Shown: positions 36,847 through 52,412, numbered from the stretch's first letter. The stretch is 64,000 bases of DNA from Humidesulfovibrio mexicanus (GCF_900188225.1 NZ_FZOC01000001.1:62001-126000); one strand, 5' to 3'. A program made the numbers and translations. Notes: generated by a model not told the origin, from the sequence alone.

Positions 36847-36869
36847 GTTGATCCTGTGCAAAGAGGGCG

Positions 36870-37661
36870 CTACAAAAGGTCGCCAATGTCGTAGAGCCGC
36901 CCAGGCTTCTGCCTGGCCAGCCACTTGGCGGCGCGCAGGGCGCCCTGGGCGAAGTTTTCGCGTGAATGCGCCCGATGCGTGATTTCGATGCGCTCTCCTG
37001 GCCCGAAGAAATAGGCCGTATGGTCGCCCACGACATCGCCTCCGCGCACGGCCATGACTCCCATTTCCTTTTCCGGCCGCTCGCCCACAATGCCGTCGCG
37101 GCTATGGCGCTTGACCTCGTCATACACCCATCCGCGAGCCTGAACCATGCACTCCGCCAATTTGAGGGCCGTTCCGCTGGGCGCGTCCTTCTTCCGGCTG
37201 TGATGAATCTCGACCATCTCCATGTCATAGGCCGGGCCGAGCATGCGCACCAACTGGGGCAGAATCTTCAGGAGCACGTTGACGCCAAGGCTCATGTTCG
37301 GGGCCAACAACACGGGAGTTTCCATCGCTGCCTCCCGTATGGTCGCCAACTGGTCCGGCTTGAGTCCCGTGGTGCCGATGACGATGGGGTTGCCGTGCCG
37401 CTTGCACACGCCCACATGCTCAACCGTGGCCTCGGGAGAGGTGAACTCCACCACGACCGCGCGCGGCGACTGTGGCAACACCTCGTCCAAATCGGCGGAG
37501 AGCTGGCAATCAAGGCGCTCCAATTCGTCCAGCCGCTCGGCGCGCTCAATGACGGCCTTGAGGTGCAAATCCGGGTCGTTCTGCGCCATGCGCACCAGGG
37601 TGCCGCCCATGCGGCCGCAGCCGCCCATGACGATGATATCGGTGATGAGATCAGTGGCCAT
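36870..37661 (-). CDS. dapB: 4-hydroxy-tetrahydrodipicolinate reductase
   Basis: A 263-residue NAD(P)H reductase of lysine and diaminopimelate synthesis. The dinucleotide motif GGCGRMGG is near residue 14, GTTGL is conserved, and the catalytic [13 protein letters not shown] stretch is intact. The ATG at 37661 has GGAGG six bases ahead; a TTG four codons earlier overlaps that site. It is last in the uvrB-channel-ligA-dapB run and ends at a clear terminator. Confidence 0.95.
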   Translation of the reverse strand: MATDLITDIIVMGGCGRMGGTLVRMAQNDPDLHLKAVIERAERLDELERLDCQLSADLDEVLPQSPRAVVVEFTSPEATVEHVGVCKRHGNPIVIGTTGLKPDQLATIREAAMETPVLLAPNMSLGVNVLLKILPQLVRMLGPAYDMEMVEIHHSRKKDAPSGTALKLAECMVQARGWVYDEVKRHSRDGIVGERPEKEMGVMAVRGGDVVGDHTAYFFGPGERIEITHRAHSRENFAQGALRAAKWLARQKPGRLYDIGDLL

Positions 37662-37675
37662 TGCGTCCTCCAAAA

Positions 37676-43113
<5,438 letters not shown>

Positions 43114-43201
43114 CGCATCCGCTCCGCTTCCAGGATATGCCCTTGTGCCGACTGGACGAAAGGGCTACATTGCGTTCACGAAATTCGCCGGAGGCTTGCC
43201 C

Positions 43202-43693
43202 ATGGACATTACGCTCATCGCTCCAGATCGTCCCCTGCCCATTGACCGCGCCTATGCCCTCTCCATGACCATAAAAAGCTTCAAGGGCCGCCGCGATGTC
43301 GAAGTGCACCTGTTCCGCAGCGCCTGGGACCCGGAGGAAGAGGAAGCTGTGGACTGGGACAAGCTCCTCGCCGCGCAAAACATGAGCGAGGCCCCGGAAG
43401 CGTCCGGCAGCCGCCATGTGGTGCTTGAAGCCCTCACGGTCGAAGAACGCGACAAGGCCGTGGCCTACCTCAAGGAGCATTATGCAAGCCGTCTCTCTGG
43501 CGTCTTCAGTGCGCCGATTCCCTTCCCCGTGCCCATCGGCCTTGTGGCCCTTTCCGACCTGACAGAGGGCAAAAGCATCGGCTTCATCCATTTCGAACGT
43601 ATTCCGCACTTCAATCTTGGCTTTGCCTTGCGCGGGTTCTACGATTTGGCCCAGCACGCCCCCATCGTGGGAACCGAAAGCAACGCCGGGTAG
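43202..43693 (+). CDS. Protein of unknown function, 163 residues
   Basis: A soluble, acidic, 163-residue protein that I do not recognise. It has no signal peptide, membrane segment or cysteine motif. The body is likely mixed alpha/beta: SMTIKSFKGRRDVEVHLF near the start, a central Glu-rich helix, then a PIPFPVPIGLVAL strand region and a hydrophobic SIGFIHFERIPHFNLGFALRG-like end. Codon use and G+C match the neighbours, and the start has a GGAGG site, so it is a real gene. It is divergent from uvrB, 88 bases away, and convergent with crcB. Confidence 0.7.
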   Translation: MDITLIAPDRPLPIDRAYALSMTIKSFKGRRDVEVHLFRSAWDPEEEEAVDWDKLLAAQNMSEAPEASGSRHVVLEALTVEERDKAVAYLKEHYASRLSGVFSAPIPFPVPIGLVALSDLTEGKSIGFIHFERIPHFNLGFALRGFYDLAQHAPIVGTESNAG

Positions 43694-43729
43694 GCGTCTC
43701 TGCCCGCCTGCCGGACGGAAGGAATTGCC

Positions 43730-44107
43730 CTAGAAAAATCTGCCAAGTGCCAGTCCGGCCACCATGCACGCCACGCCAAGCGCGGTCTGCCCGGCCAGGT
43801 TGATCCCGGCAGAAAGCCACTGCCCGTGCTGCATGAGGGCGACGGACTCGAACATGTAGGTGGAAAACGTGGTGTACGCGCCCATGAACCCGGTCAACGC
43901 ATAGAGGCGCAGTTCCCCCGGCAGGCCGCTTCTGCTTTCCACTATTGCATACACGAACCCGAAAAACAGGCAGCCACTCACGTTCACCACGAAGTTGCCG
44001 AGCGGAAACGCCTCGCCAGCCAAACGCTGCACCACCCCGCCGAGCCAGAATCTGGCCAATGTGCCAGCGGCCCCGGCCAAGCCAAGCACCAGGTGCTTTT
44101 GCATCAT
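43730..44107 (-). CDS. crcB: Fluoride exporter CrcB/Fluc
   Basis: A 125-residue protein with four membrane helices, the size and pattern of a Fluc fluoride channel. The motifs GTLARFWLGG, GNFVVNVSGC and TGFMGAYTTFSTY are the conserved pore and sodium-site segments. The second ATG (44104) has the better spacing from GGAG. I looked for a fluoride riboswitch upstream and did not see its conserved sequence. Confidence 0.93.
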   Translation of the reverse strand: MMQKHLVLGLAGAAGTLARFWLGGVVQRLAGEAFPLGNFVVNVSGCLFFGFVYAIVESRSGLPGELRLYALTGFMGAYTTFSTYMFESVALMQHGQWLSAGINLAGQTALGVACMVAGLALGRFF

Positions 44108-44175
44108 TACTCCTTTGTGCGCCTTGCGGCGCGATGCGAACCCTAGCAGCAGGCGTTCAGGGAGAAAAGTGGAAA

Positions 44176-44754
44176 ATGGGCATTGAAACCGAGTTGAAAT
44201 TCATCGACGCCGACCATGTCGCGCTGCGCGCGCTCCTGGCCGAACAGGGCGCTACGCCCCACGGCGCTGGGTTCGAGTCCAATGTTGTGTTCGACGATCC
44301 CAGTGGTGGGCTCAAGGCGAAGGGCATCCTGCTGCGCCTGCGCGAATTTTGCGGACGCCACATCCTTACCGCCAAAACCCCGGTCAATGCGCCAGGACCG
44401 GCCAAGACCTGCCGCGAAGACGAAACCGAGGTGACCGATGCCGTGGCGACTTCCGCAATTTTCGCCGACTTGGGCCTCATCCCTGCCCTGCGCTACGAAA
44501 AATTCCGGGAATCATGGTCGTTTATGGACTGCGAGGTCTGCCTGGACACGCTTCCATTTGGGCGATTTGTGGAGATCGAGGGCGGGGAACAGGATATTCT
44601 CGCCTGTGCGGCCGCGCTGGGTCTGGACCTGGACAAGGCCAGCCGCGAAACCTACCATGAGCTCAACCGGCAGTGGCGTCTGTGCACCGGCCTGGCGCCC
44701 GACCCCTCCTTTGTGTTCGATGAAGCCTCCCGGAGGGAGCTTGGCCTGGGGTGA
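44176..44754 (+). CDS. CYTH domain protein (adenylate cyclase / triphosphatase fold)
   Basis: A 192-residue triphosphate-tunnel enzyme. The CYTH signature ExExK is present at the start (ETELK), and acidic and basic tunnel residues recur (LLRLR, KTP, EIEGGE). The family covers class IV adenylate cyclases, thiamine triphosphatases and inorganic triphosphatases; the sequence alone does not separate them. The ATG at 44176 is chosen because the tunnel strand begins right there. It precedes clpS by 83 bases that contain a promoter. Confidence 0.82.
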   Translation: MGIETELKFIDADHVALRALLAEQGATPHGAGFESNVVFDDPSGGLKAKGILLRLREFCGRHILTAKTPVNAPGPAKTCREDETEVTDAVATSAIFADLGLIPALRYEKFRESWSFMDCEVCLDTLPFGRFVEIEGGEQDILACAAALGLDLDKASRETYHELNRQWRLCTGLAPDPSFVFDEASRRELGLG

Positions 44755-44765
44755 CGCGCCCCCCC

Positions 44766-44793
44766 TCGACAAACGCCGCCAAATTGCTATGAT
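44766..44793 (+). promoter_or_regulatory. Sigma-70 type promoter of clpS-clpA-aat
   Basis: TCGACA and TATGAT are 16 bases apart, 44 bases before the clpS start codon, in the spacer after the CYTH gene. Confidence 0.55.
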
Positions 44794-44837
44794 GTAGGAC
44801 ATGTGGAAAACCCCCAGCGGCAGGATGCATTGAGACC

Positions 44838-45149
44838 ATGAGCGGATCAACGGAAACCAGGCAGGCTCCTGGCCTGGACTTCGAAAGCGAGACGCGGGAG
44901 CCGAGGCGCTACAAGGTGCTGCTCCACAACGACGACTACACCACCATGGAATTTGTGGTGCATGTGCTCAAGCGCGTGTTCCACAAGGCGGAGCCGGAGG
45001 CCATGCGCATCATGCTGGCCGTGCACAAGCAGGGACTTGGCATGTGCGGCGTGTACACGGCGGAGGTAGCCGAAACCAAGGTGGACACGGTTCACACCAT
45101 GGCCAAGGCCGCAGGGTATCCACTGCGGGCCAGCCTTGAGGAGGTTTGA
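44838..45149 (+). CDS. clpS: ATP-dependent Clp protease adaptor ClpS
   Basis: A 103-residue adaptor that binds bulky N-terminal residues and hands the protein to ClpA. The N-degron pocket motifs YKVLLHNDDYTTMEFVVHVL and MLAVHKQGLGMCGVYTAEVAE-type helix are conserved. It lies four bases before clpA and ahead of aat: the recogniser, the unfoldase and the enzyme that makes the degron are in one unit. Confidence 0.95.
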   Translation: MSGSTETRQAPGLDFESETREPRRYKVLLHNDDYTTMEFVVHVLKRVFHKAEPEAMRIMLAVHKQGLGMCGVYTAEVAETKVDTVHTMAKAAGYPLRASLEEV

Positions 45150-45153
45150 GGTC

Positions 45154-47517
45154 ATGTTGAGCAAGGGGCTTGAAGCCGTACTCACCAGCGCGTTCCACGA
45201 GGTCCGCCGCCGCCGCCATGAATACCTGACCTTGGAGCATTTGCTGTACGCCATGATCCACGAACCAGTGGGCAGCAACATCCTGGATGCCTGCGGGGCG
45301 AACGTCGAGAGGCTGCGTAGCCAGCTCGAAGGATTTTTCCGCGACCATATGGACGCCCTGCCCCCGGATGCCGACACCGAGGTGGTGCAGACGTTGAGCG
45401 TACGGCGCGTGATGCAGCGGGCCGTGTGGCAGAAGGAATCCTCCGGCAAGGATCTTGTGGAGGTCGGCGACGTGATCGCGGCGATGTTCGAGGAAGAGGA
45501 TTCCTTCGCCGTGCACTTCCTCACTTCCCAGGGCGTCTCGCGCCTGGACGTGCTGGAATACATCTCACACGGCCTGCGCGATCCCGACGGCATGGAGACC
45601 AAGCGGGACGAGGGCTTCGGCCCTGGGGATGACCCCCTTGAGCGTCCTGCCCGGCATCAGGACGGACCGCAACGCAAAAGCGCCCTTGAGGAGTTCACCC
45701 GCAATCTGACGGCCAAGGCCCGCGATGGGGAGATCGATCCCATCATCGGCCGCGCGGCCGAACTGGAACGCATGGTCCAGGTGCTGGCCCGCCGCCGCAA
45801 GAACAATCCCATTCTTGTGGGGGAACCTGGGGTGGGCAAGACCGCACTCGCCGAGGGCTTGGCCCTGCTCATCGCCCAGGGACGCGTCCCCTCCCAGTTC
45901 GCCGAGGCCAAGGTCTTCGCCCTGGACATGGGCGCCCTTCTTGCCGGCACCAAGTACCGCGGCGACTTTGAAGCCAGGCTCAAGGGCGTGCTTGCCGAAC
46001 TCAAGCGCGAGCCGGGAGCCATCCTTTTTGTCGACGAAATCCACACCATCGTGGGCGCTGGCTCCGTGTCCGGCGGCAGCATGGACGCCTCCAACATCCT
46101 CAAGCCGTTCCTGGCCTCTGGCGAGGTGCGCTGCATCGGCTCCACCACCTTCGAGGAATACCGCAACAACTTCGAGAAGGATCGCGCGCTTTCCCGTCGC
46201 TTCCAGCGCATCGACCTTGTCGAGCCCAGCGTGGACGAAACCGTTGAGATTCTGAAAGGCCTCAAGCCCTACTACGAAGACTTCCATGGCGTGGTCTACA
46301 CGCCCCCAGCCCTGCGTTCCGCGGCGGAACTGTCCTCGCGCTACATCACGGAGCGTTTCCTTCCGGACAAGGCCATAGACGTGCTGGACGAGGCCGGTGC
46401 GCAGTTCAAACTCTCCCCGCGCAAGAACCCGCGCATCACCGTGCAGGACGTCGAGCGCGTGGTGGCCCGCATGGCGCGCATCCCGGCCCGACGCCTCAGC
46501 GGCTCCGACAAGGACCGTCTGCAAGGCATGGAAGAGGAGGTAAAGCGCGTGGTGTACGGCCAGGACCAGGCCGTAAGCACCCTCTGCAAGGCGATACGGC
46601 GTGCGCAGGCGGGCATGAAGCAGCCGGGACGCCCTCTTGGCGCGTTTTTGCTCACCGGCCCCACAGGCGTGGGCAAGACGGAGCTTTCCCGGCAGTTGTC
46701 CAGCGTCATGGGGGTGCGCTTCCTGCGCTACGACATGAGCGAATACATGGAAAAGCACGCGGTCTCCCGGCTCATCGGCGCGCCTCCCGGCTATGTGGGC
46801 TTTGATCAGGGTGGGCTGCTCACCGAGGCGGTGCGCAAAACGCCGCACTGTGTTGTGCTGTTCGACGAGATCGAAAAGGCCCATCCCGACGTGTTCAACA
46901 TCCTGCTGCAGGTGATGGACTACGCCACATTGACCGACAACACCGGACGCAAGGCCGACTTCCGCCATGCAATTGTGCTCATGACCTCCAACGCCGGAGC
47001 GCAGGAGTTGGCCAAAGGCGGCATGGGCTTTTCCCGCAACGCGCAAAGCGATTGCAAAAGCGGTTCGATCAAGGCCGTGGAGCGGCTCTTCAGCCCCGAA
47101 TTCCGCAACCGTCTGGACGCCATCGTTCCCTTCCAGGCTCTGAGCCGCGAGGTCATGCTGCTTGTGGTGGACAAGCACATCCGCGAGTTGAACGCACAGC
47201 TCAAAGAACGCAAGGTGGAGTTGCACCTCACCGAGGCGGCGCGGGTTCGGCTCTCCGTGCTTGGGTACGACCCGGCCTACGGAGCGCGGCCAATGGCCCG
47301 TGTCGTTCAGGCGGAGCTCAAGGACGCCATTGCGCCGGAACTGCTCTTCGGGAGTCTGCAAAAGGGCGGAGTCGTTCTGGTCGACCTTGCGCCAGGAGTT
47401 GACAGGGAAGCCCCGGTCAAGAATCGCGGCGTTCCAAGCGGCGAGAGTTCGGGCGATTTCGTGTTCGCCTATGCGCCGCACGAGGCGCGGGCGGTGGAAC
47501 CGGCGCTGGCCCAGTGA
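45154..47517 (+). CDS. clpA: ATP-dependent Clp protease ATP-binding subunit ClpA
   Basis: A 787-residue AAA+ unfoldase partner of ClpP. Two Clp_N repeats (1-145) dock ClpS, and two AAA modules follow with Walker A GEPGVGKT and GPTGVGKT. There is no long coiled M-domain, which separates it from ClpB. The C-terminal tail after about 740 is variable. The GTG of aat overlaps its TGA stop. clpP is not in this window. Confidence 0.95.
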   Translation: MLSKGLEAVLTSAFHEVRRRRHEYLTLEHLLYAMIHEPVGSNILDACGANVERLRSQLEGFFRDHMDALPPDADTEVVQTLSVRRVMQRAVWQKESSGKDLVEVGDVIAAMFEEEDSFAVHFLTSQGVSRLDVLEYISHGLRDPDGMETKRDEGFGPGDDPLERPARHQDGPQRKSALEEFTRNLTAKARDGEIDPIIGRAAELERMVQVLARRRKNNPILVGEPGVGKTALAEGLALLIAQGRVPSQFAEAKVFALDMGALLAGTKYRGDFEARLKGVLAELKREPGAILFVDEIHTIVGAGSVSGGSMDASNILKPFLASGEVRCIGSTTFEEYRNNFEKDRALSRRFQRIDLVEPSVDETVEILKGLKPYYEDFHGVVYTPPALRSAAELSSRYITERFLPDKAIDVLDEAGAQFKLSPRKNPRITVQDVERVVARMARIPARRLSGSDKDRLQGMEEEVKRVVYGQDQAVSTLCKAIRRAQAGMKQPGRPLGAFLLTGPTGVGKTELSRQLSSVMGVRFLRYDMSEYMEKHAVSRLIGAPPGYVGFDQGGLLTEAVRKTPHCVVLFDEIEKAHPDVFNILLQVMDYATLTDNTGRKADFRHAIVLMTSNAGAQELAKGGMGFSRNAQSDCKSGSIKAVERLFSPEFRNRLDAIVPFQALSREVMLLVVDKHIRELNAQLKERKVELHLTEAARVRLSVLGYDPAYGARPMARVVQAELKDAIAPELLFGSLQKGGVVLVDLAPGVDREAPVKNRGVPSGESSGDFVFAYAPHEARAVEPALAQ

Positions 47518-48206
47518 CCATCTACCGGCTCTTCGACCAGCCGGTGTTTCCGGACCCCGAAGAGTCCGACCCGGACGGTCTGCTGGCCATCGGCGGGGAC
47601 CTCTCCCCGAGGCGGCTCGTCACGGCCTATTCCCTGGGCATCTTCCCCTGGTACGCGGAGGGATCACCCATTCTGTGGTGGACGCCCGATCCGAGGCTTG
47701 CGCTCATTCCCAGCGAACTCCATGTGCCGAAAAGCCTCAGGCGCGTGCTCAACTCCGGCACGTTTCGCCTCACCCTCGACACGGCCTTCGCCCGCGTCAT
47801 CCGCGCCTGTGCGCAGACCAAACGTCCGAACCAGGAAGGCACCTGGATCGTTCCGGACATGGTGCTGGCGTACGAGAAACTGCACAGCCTCGGCATTGCC
47901 CATAGCGCGGAGGTCTGGCGGGACGGGGAACTGGTGGGGGGCCTCTACGGCGTGGCCCTTGGGGGCGCGTTTTTCGGGGAATCCATGTTTCACGCCGAAC
48001 CCAACGCGAGCAAGGCCCTGTTCGTCACCCTGGTGCGCTGGCTCCAGTCACGCGGCTGCGAATTGATCGACTGCCAGCAAACCACAGCGCATATGCTGCG
48101 TTTCGGCGCACGCGAGCTGCCGCGCAAGGCGTTTCTCGAAAGGCTGCGCAAGGCATTGCGCTCCGATGCCCTGACGGCCCCCTGGGGCCTGGAGACAGGC
48201 ATCTAG
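47514..48206 (+). CDS. aat: Leucyl/phenylalanyl-tRNA-protein transferase
   Basis: A 230-residue enzyme adding Leu or Phe from tRNA to proteins with N-terminal Lys or Arg, creating primary N-degrons. The family opening [27 protein letters not shown] and WWTPDPR are all present. Translation starts at a GTG inside the clpA stop. Its stop overlaps that of the convergent cheB by four bases. Confidence 0.95.
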   Translation: MTIYRLFDQPVFPDPEESDPDGLLAIGGDLSPRRLVTAYSLGIFPWYAEGSPILWWTPDPRLALIPSELHVPKSLRRVLNSGTFRLTLDTAFARVIRACAQTKRPNQEGTWIVPDMVLAYEKLHSLGIAHSAEVWRDGELVGGLYGVALGGAFFGESMFHAEPNASKALFVTLVRWLQSRGCELIDCQQTTAHMLRFGARELPRKAFLERLRKALRSDALTAPWGLETGI

Positions 48207-49279
48207 TCGCGACAGGACCGGACCACCTCCGCCGCAATGGTGGCAAGCGGCAACACCTTGTGCACGCCCCCGTGCTTGATGGCCTCCTGCGGCATCCCGA
48301 AGACCACGCAACTGGCCTCGTCCTGTGCGATGGTGTAAGCTCCGGCATCAAACATTTCCCGCATTCCCTTGGCGCCGTCGTCGCCCATGCCGGTCATGAT
48401 GACGCCGACAGCGTTCTTGCCGGCATACCTCGCGCCGGAGCGAAACAAGACATCAACGCTGGGGCGATGCCGAGAAACAAGCGGACCGTCTTTCACTTCC
48501 ACATGATAGCGTGTTCCGCTGCGCTTGAGCAGCATGTGCCTGCTGCCGGGCGCGATAAGCGCCTGGCCGCGCAGCAAGGTGTCATTGTCCTTAGCCTCGC
48601 GCACGTTGATGCGACAGATGCCGTCCAAACGCTTGGCGAAAGCCGCGGTAAAATGCTCGGGCATGTGCTGCACCACGGCTATGGCCGGGCTATCGTGCGG
48701 CAAAGCCTGCAAAAACGTGAGTAATGCCTCGGTCCCGCCGGTGGAAGCACCGACCAGCACGACCTTTTCTGTGGTCCGAAAGTGGTTTGCCCCGGGCTGG
48801 GCCTTGGCGAGCATGACGTCAGCGTCGAGCTTCGGAGTCACCTTGAAGGAGGAAGCGCCGGAACGGAGCTTCAGCTTGGACTGGGCGGCGGCACGCACCG
48901 CATCAAGGATGCGGATGCGCGATTCTTCCAGGAATTGTTTGGTTCCAACCTTGGGCTTCGTGATGATCTCCACGGCCCCGTATTCCAGCGCGCGGAAGGT
49001 GGTCTCGTCGCCCTCCTCAGCCAGGGACGAGCAGATCACAACGGGAATGGGATGCTGGCTCATGAGCTTGCGCAAAAACGTCAGCCCATCCATGCGCGGC
49101 ATCTCGATATCAAGGGTAATGACATCGGGAACCACTTCGCGCAGTTTTTCCGCCGCGACAATAGGATCCGCTGCTGCGGCCACAACCCTGATGTCCGGGT
49201 CGGACTGCAATATGTCGATGAGGGTCTGACGCACCAGGGCGGAATCGTCCACGACCAGGACGTTGATGGGCCTGCCCAC
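48203..49279 (-). CDS. cheB: Chemotaxis protein-glutamate methylesterase CheB
   Basis: A 358-residue response regulator-methylesterase. The receiver domain has the acidic pair in VVDDSAL and the phosphorylated Asp57 in [11 protein letters not shown]; the esterase domain has the catalytic Ser in GASTGG, His in VQHMPEHF and Asp in [10 protein letters not shown] prefer the GTG at 49279, seven bases after AGGAG, over a TTG too close to that site. It removes methyl groups that CheR adds to receptors. No methyl-accepting receptor, cheW or cheY is in the window. Confidence 0.93.
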   Translation of the reverse strand: MGRPINVLVVDDSALVRQTLIDILQSDPDIRVVAAAADPIVAAEKLREVVPDVITLDIEMPRMDGLTFLRKLMSQHPIPVVICSSLAEEGDETTFRALEYGAVEIITKPKVGTKQFLEESRIRILDAVRAAAQSKLKLRSGASSFKVTPKLDADVMLAKAQPGANHFRTTEKVVLVGASTGGTEALLTFLQALPHDSPAIAVVQHMPEHFTAAFAKRLDGICRINVREAKDNDTLLRGQALIAPGSRHMLLKRSGTRYHVEVKDGPLVSRHRPSVDVLFRSGARYAGKNAVGVIMTGMGDDGAKGMREMFDAGAYTIAQDEASCVVFGMPQEAIKHGGVHKVLPLATIAAEVVRSCRD

Positions 49280-49309
49280 TTTCAAGCTCCTCCGCTTGCT
49301 CGCACGGTT

Positions 49310-50197
49310 TTATGTCCTTCTGTATACCGTTGGTGCTACTGGTTCAAGGGGCAGATTCATTCCGGTCAGGCTTTCGGAATGGCCGATGAACAGAAACCCG
49401 CCGGGTGCAAGCTTACGGCAAAAACGGGTAAAGAGCCGCTCCTGGGTCGGCCTGTCGAAATAGATGACGACGTTCCGACAAAAGATGATGTCAAGCTGGT
49501 GCTCAAGACTGAAATCCTCCATGAAATTCAGCCTGCGGAAGCGCACATTGGCTCTTGCCTCCGGCCCTATGCGCACCAGCCTGCGGGAGCGATCCTTGCT
49601 GCGCAGCAGATAGCGCTTGCGATACTCCAGAGGTACGGGCCCGATCTTGGATTCCGGATACACCGCGCGCACGGCCATGCGCAGCACCTGGGTACTGATG
49701 TCCGTTGCGAGGATATTGAACGAAAAACCCGGGCTCACGCGTGCATATTCCGAAAGCACCATGGACAGGGTGTAGGGTTCCTCCCCGGAGGAGCAGCCGG
49801 CACTCCAGACATGGACTCTCTTTCCAGAGCCGCCACGGTCGAAGAGAGTGGGCAGCACATGGTCCAGAAGCAACCCGAAGTGTTTCGGTTCACGAAAGAA
49901 ATCTGTTGTGTTCGTGGTCACGACATCCACAAGGTTCACAAGCTCTTCGTCCATGCCTTGCGGACTGAAAAGGTAGCTGCAATATTCCTCGTGGCTCTCC
50001 ATGCAGAGCTCACGCAAGCGCTTCTGGAGCCGCGCCTCAAGAAGCGTCTTCTTGGACGAGGGCATCTTGATGCCAAGCTCGGCCTTGATGAATTCGCTCA
50101 GACGTTCGAAAATGCGGTTGTCCATGCGCGCAAGGCCAAGGCCTTCCGTCTTGGGCTGGCCCCCTGGAGCCGCTGTCTTTACGGGTTGCCGGGGCAT
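49310..50197 (-). CDS. cheR: Chemotaxis protein methyltransferase CheR
   Basis: A 295-residue SAM-dependent methyltransferase for receptor glutamates. An N-terminal helical domain with FREPKHF and the SAM motif VWSAGCSSGEEPYTLSM are clear, as is IIFCRNVVIYFD. The start is the ATG at 50197, just after the cheA stop with GAGG ahead. It sits between cheA and cheB. Confidence 0.93.
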   Translation of the reverse strand: MPRQPVKTAAPGGQPKTEGLGLARMDNRIFERLSEFIKAELGIKMPSSKKTLLEARLQKRLRELCMESHEEYCSYLFSPQGMDEELVNLVDVVTTNTTDFFREPKHFGLLLDHVLPTLFDRGGSGKRVHVWSAGCSSGEEPYTLSMVLSEYARVSPGFSFNILATDISTQVLRMAVRAVYPESKIGPVPLEYRKRYLLRSKDRSRRLVRIGPEARANVRFRRLNFMEDFSLEHQLDIIFCRNVVIYFDRPTQERLFTRFCRKLAPGGFLFIGHSESLTGMNLPLEPVAPTVYRRT

Positions 50198-50201
50198 GGC
50201 C

Positions 50202-52412
50202 TCAGTCCGCGGCCTCGGCCGCAACGGAACGCACCAGTCGTGGCACGTCGAGAATTAGCGCCAGACTGCCGTCCCCCTTGATGGTGGCGCCGGAAATGCC
50301 TTCAACATCGCGGTAGACGCGCCCAAGGCTCTTGATGACCGTTTGATGTTCACCAATCACGTGGTCCACGACAATGCCCACGCGGCGTCCCTCGACCCCG
50401 GTGATGACGATCTGTTCGATGTCCGGCGGCTGGCCTTCGATTTCGAACCAACGCCGCAGGCTGATGTACGGCACCAATTCGCCGCGCAGGTTGATGATGC
50501 GCTTGCGTCCGCTGGGATCGACATCCTTTTGGTGCAATTCGACGCACTCCTCAACCAGGGAAAGCGGGATGACATAGAAGCCATCGCCCACTTGCACCTG
50601 CAGGCCCTCGATTATCGCCAGGGTCAACGGCAGGCGGATGGTGATGGTGGTGCCACGGCCTGGTTCGCTGGCGATCTCGATGGCCCCACGAAGCGAGTCG
50701 ATGGCCTTGTGGACGACATCCATTCCCACCCCGCGGCCGGAGATGCTGGTGACCTTGGCCGCAGTGGAAAAGCCGGGAAGAAAGATGAGCTTAAGGGCCT
50801 CCTTGTCCGGGAGCTCTGCATCCGGTCCGATGAGCCCTTTTTCCACGGCTTTGCGGCGGATGGCGTCAGGGTCCATGCCTTTACCGTCGTCGGTGATGCG
50901 GATGAGCACCTCGGAACCGGAATGCTCCGCCTCAAGCAGAATAAGGCCCTGGGGGCGCTTGCCTGCTGTTTTGCGCTCCTCTGGCATGTCGATGCCATGA
51001 TCGATGCTGTTGCGCAACAAATGCACCAGCGGGTCGCCAAGCCGCTCAAGAACGGTTTTGTCCAGCTCCGTCTCCTCGCCGCGGGTCACCAACTCGATTT
51101 CCTTGCCCAGTTCGGCGGAGAGGTCGCGCACCAGGCGGCGGAATTTGCTGAAGGCGGATCCGATGGGCAGCATCCTGATGCCGAGGGTGCTGTCGCGCAG
51201 GTCCGCGCTCAGTCGTTCCAACTGTTCCGCCAAAGCCGTAAGCTGGGAATCGCCGCGCTCGGACACGATCTGGGTTATCTGCGCCTGCACAATGACCAGC
51301 TCGCCCACAAGGTCGACAAGGGTGTCGAGCTTGTCCGCAGCGACACGAAGGCTGTTGACGCCGTCCCTGGGCATGGACTTGGGCGCCGCCTCGCGTGGCG
51401 GAAAAGCCGCCTGCGTGGATGCGGGAGCAGCACAGGTCTGGGGCTTGGGGGCAGGCTGGGCTTGCGGTGACGACGGGCCAAGCTCCGTCGCGGTCGAATC
51501 CCCTGTCCCAGAGCCCTCTGACGGTGCAGTCAAAAGAGGGTGCTGGGGCTGAACAGACTCTCCGGCGTCTGCGCTGCCGGTCTGCATCCCTGGTCCGGAA
51601 TCAAAAGCTTCCGCTGCGGCGGAATCCGTAACAGGCTGCAGATCAACATCCAGGTCGATATCGGCGAAGAAAAACAAATCGAGAATTTGAGACTGAGCCG
51701 CTGTTGTTGTGAGCAACGCCTCCCAGCTCAAGTACAGATTCTGGGGATCAAGTTGAGAGAGATCAGGAAGAGCGGAGTCGTCCATGCGCAGTCGGCATTC
51801 TCCAAGTCCGTGGAGATCATCGAATATGGGCTGGAGATTCAACTCTTTGCCGACCTTGGGGTCACGTGGGCGGATGCGAATGCGATACGTAACGGGGACA
51901 TCGTCCGGTTGGCCGCAACAACCCGAATCTTGCCCAGACGTTGACAGGTCTGGGTCGGCGATCATCGATGGCGGCACGGCCGTATCCACGGTTCCGGTCG
52001 AATCCGTGGCGCTTGCGGGCTGCTGGGACAAGGGGTCAAGCAGTCCTTGCAGCTCCACGTGGATGGCCTGTCCGCGTTCTGGGCTGCCGTTGCCCAATTC
52101 GTCCACTCCGTTCAGCAGGCCGAGGATGTGATCGCGAGCGGCGAAGGCTGTGCTGACGAGTTCCCGGCTGATGTGCAATTCCTCGTTGCGGACCTTGTCG
52201 AACACGCCCTCGATGGCATGGGTGAAATCCGCAATTTCATCAAACCCGAACATTGCGCCGGAACCCTTGATGGTGTGCAGAGCCCTGAACACCTGGTTCA
52301 CAAGATCCATGTTCAGCGGGTTTGCTTCCAGTTCAAGCAGCGTGGACTCAAGTTCCGCCAACAGATCAAGCGCTTCTTCCCGAAATATGGCGCGGCTTTC
52401 GTCGTCGGACAT
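50202..52412 (-). CDS. cheA: Chemotaxis histidine kinase CheA
   Basis: A 736-residue kinase. The Hpt (P1) domain has the phosphorylated histidine in ALHTIKGSG (about His46); residues 180-270 form a small alpha/beta domain starting VTYRIRIRP, in the place of P2; a Pro/Ala/Gln-rich linker follows; then P3 dimerisation, the P4 ATPase (LLRNSIDHGIDMPEER, GRGVGMDVV) and a CheW-like P5. Start choice is ATG 52412 or GTG 52415. It heads cheA-cheR-cheB. Confidence 0.93.
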   Translation of the reverse strand: MSDDESRAIFREEALDLLAELESTLLELEANPLNMDLVNQVFRALHTIKGSGAMFGFDEIADFTHAIEGVFDKVRNEELHISRELVSTAFAARDHILGLLNGVDELGNGSPERGQAIHVELQGLLDPLSQQPASATDSTGTVDTAVPPSMIADPDLSTSGQDSGCCGQPDDVPVTYRIRIRPRDPKVGKELNLQPIFDDLHGLGECRLRMDDSALPDLSQLDPQNLYLSWEALLTTTAAQSQILDLFFFADIDLDVDLQPVTDSAAAEAFDSGPGMQTGSADAGESVQPQHPLLTAPSEGSGTGDSTATELGPSSPQAQPAPKPQTCAAPASTQAAFPPREAAPKSMPRDGVNSLRVAADKLDTLVDLVGELVIVQAQITQIVSERGDSQLTALAEQLERLSADLRDSTLGIRMLPIGSAFSKFRRLVRDLSAELGKEIELVTRGEETELDKTVLERLGDPLVHLLRNSIDHGIDMPEERKTAGKRPQGLILLEAEHSGSEVLIRITDDGKGMDPDAIRRKAVEKGLIGPDAELPDKEALKLIFLPGFSTAAKVTSISGRGVGMDVVHKAIDSLRGAIEIASEPGRGTTITIRLPLTLAIIEGLQVQVGDGFYVIPLSLVEECVELHQKDVDPSGRKRIINLRGELVPYISLRRWFEIEGQPPDIEQIVITGVEGRRVGIVVDHVIGEHQTVIKSLGRVYRDVEGISGATIKGDGSLALILDVPRLVRSVAAEAAD

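Noticed and set aside
44108-44175. Fluoride riboswitch ahead of crcB
   Set aside because: The conserved fluoride-aptamer sequence is not present in the short leader; only a ribosome site is seen.
45565-47481. 638-codon open frame opposite clpA
   Set aside because: Antisense to an intact clpA with conserved Walker motifs; composition is typical of a shadow frame.
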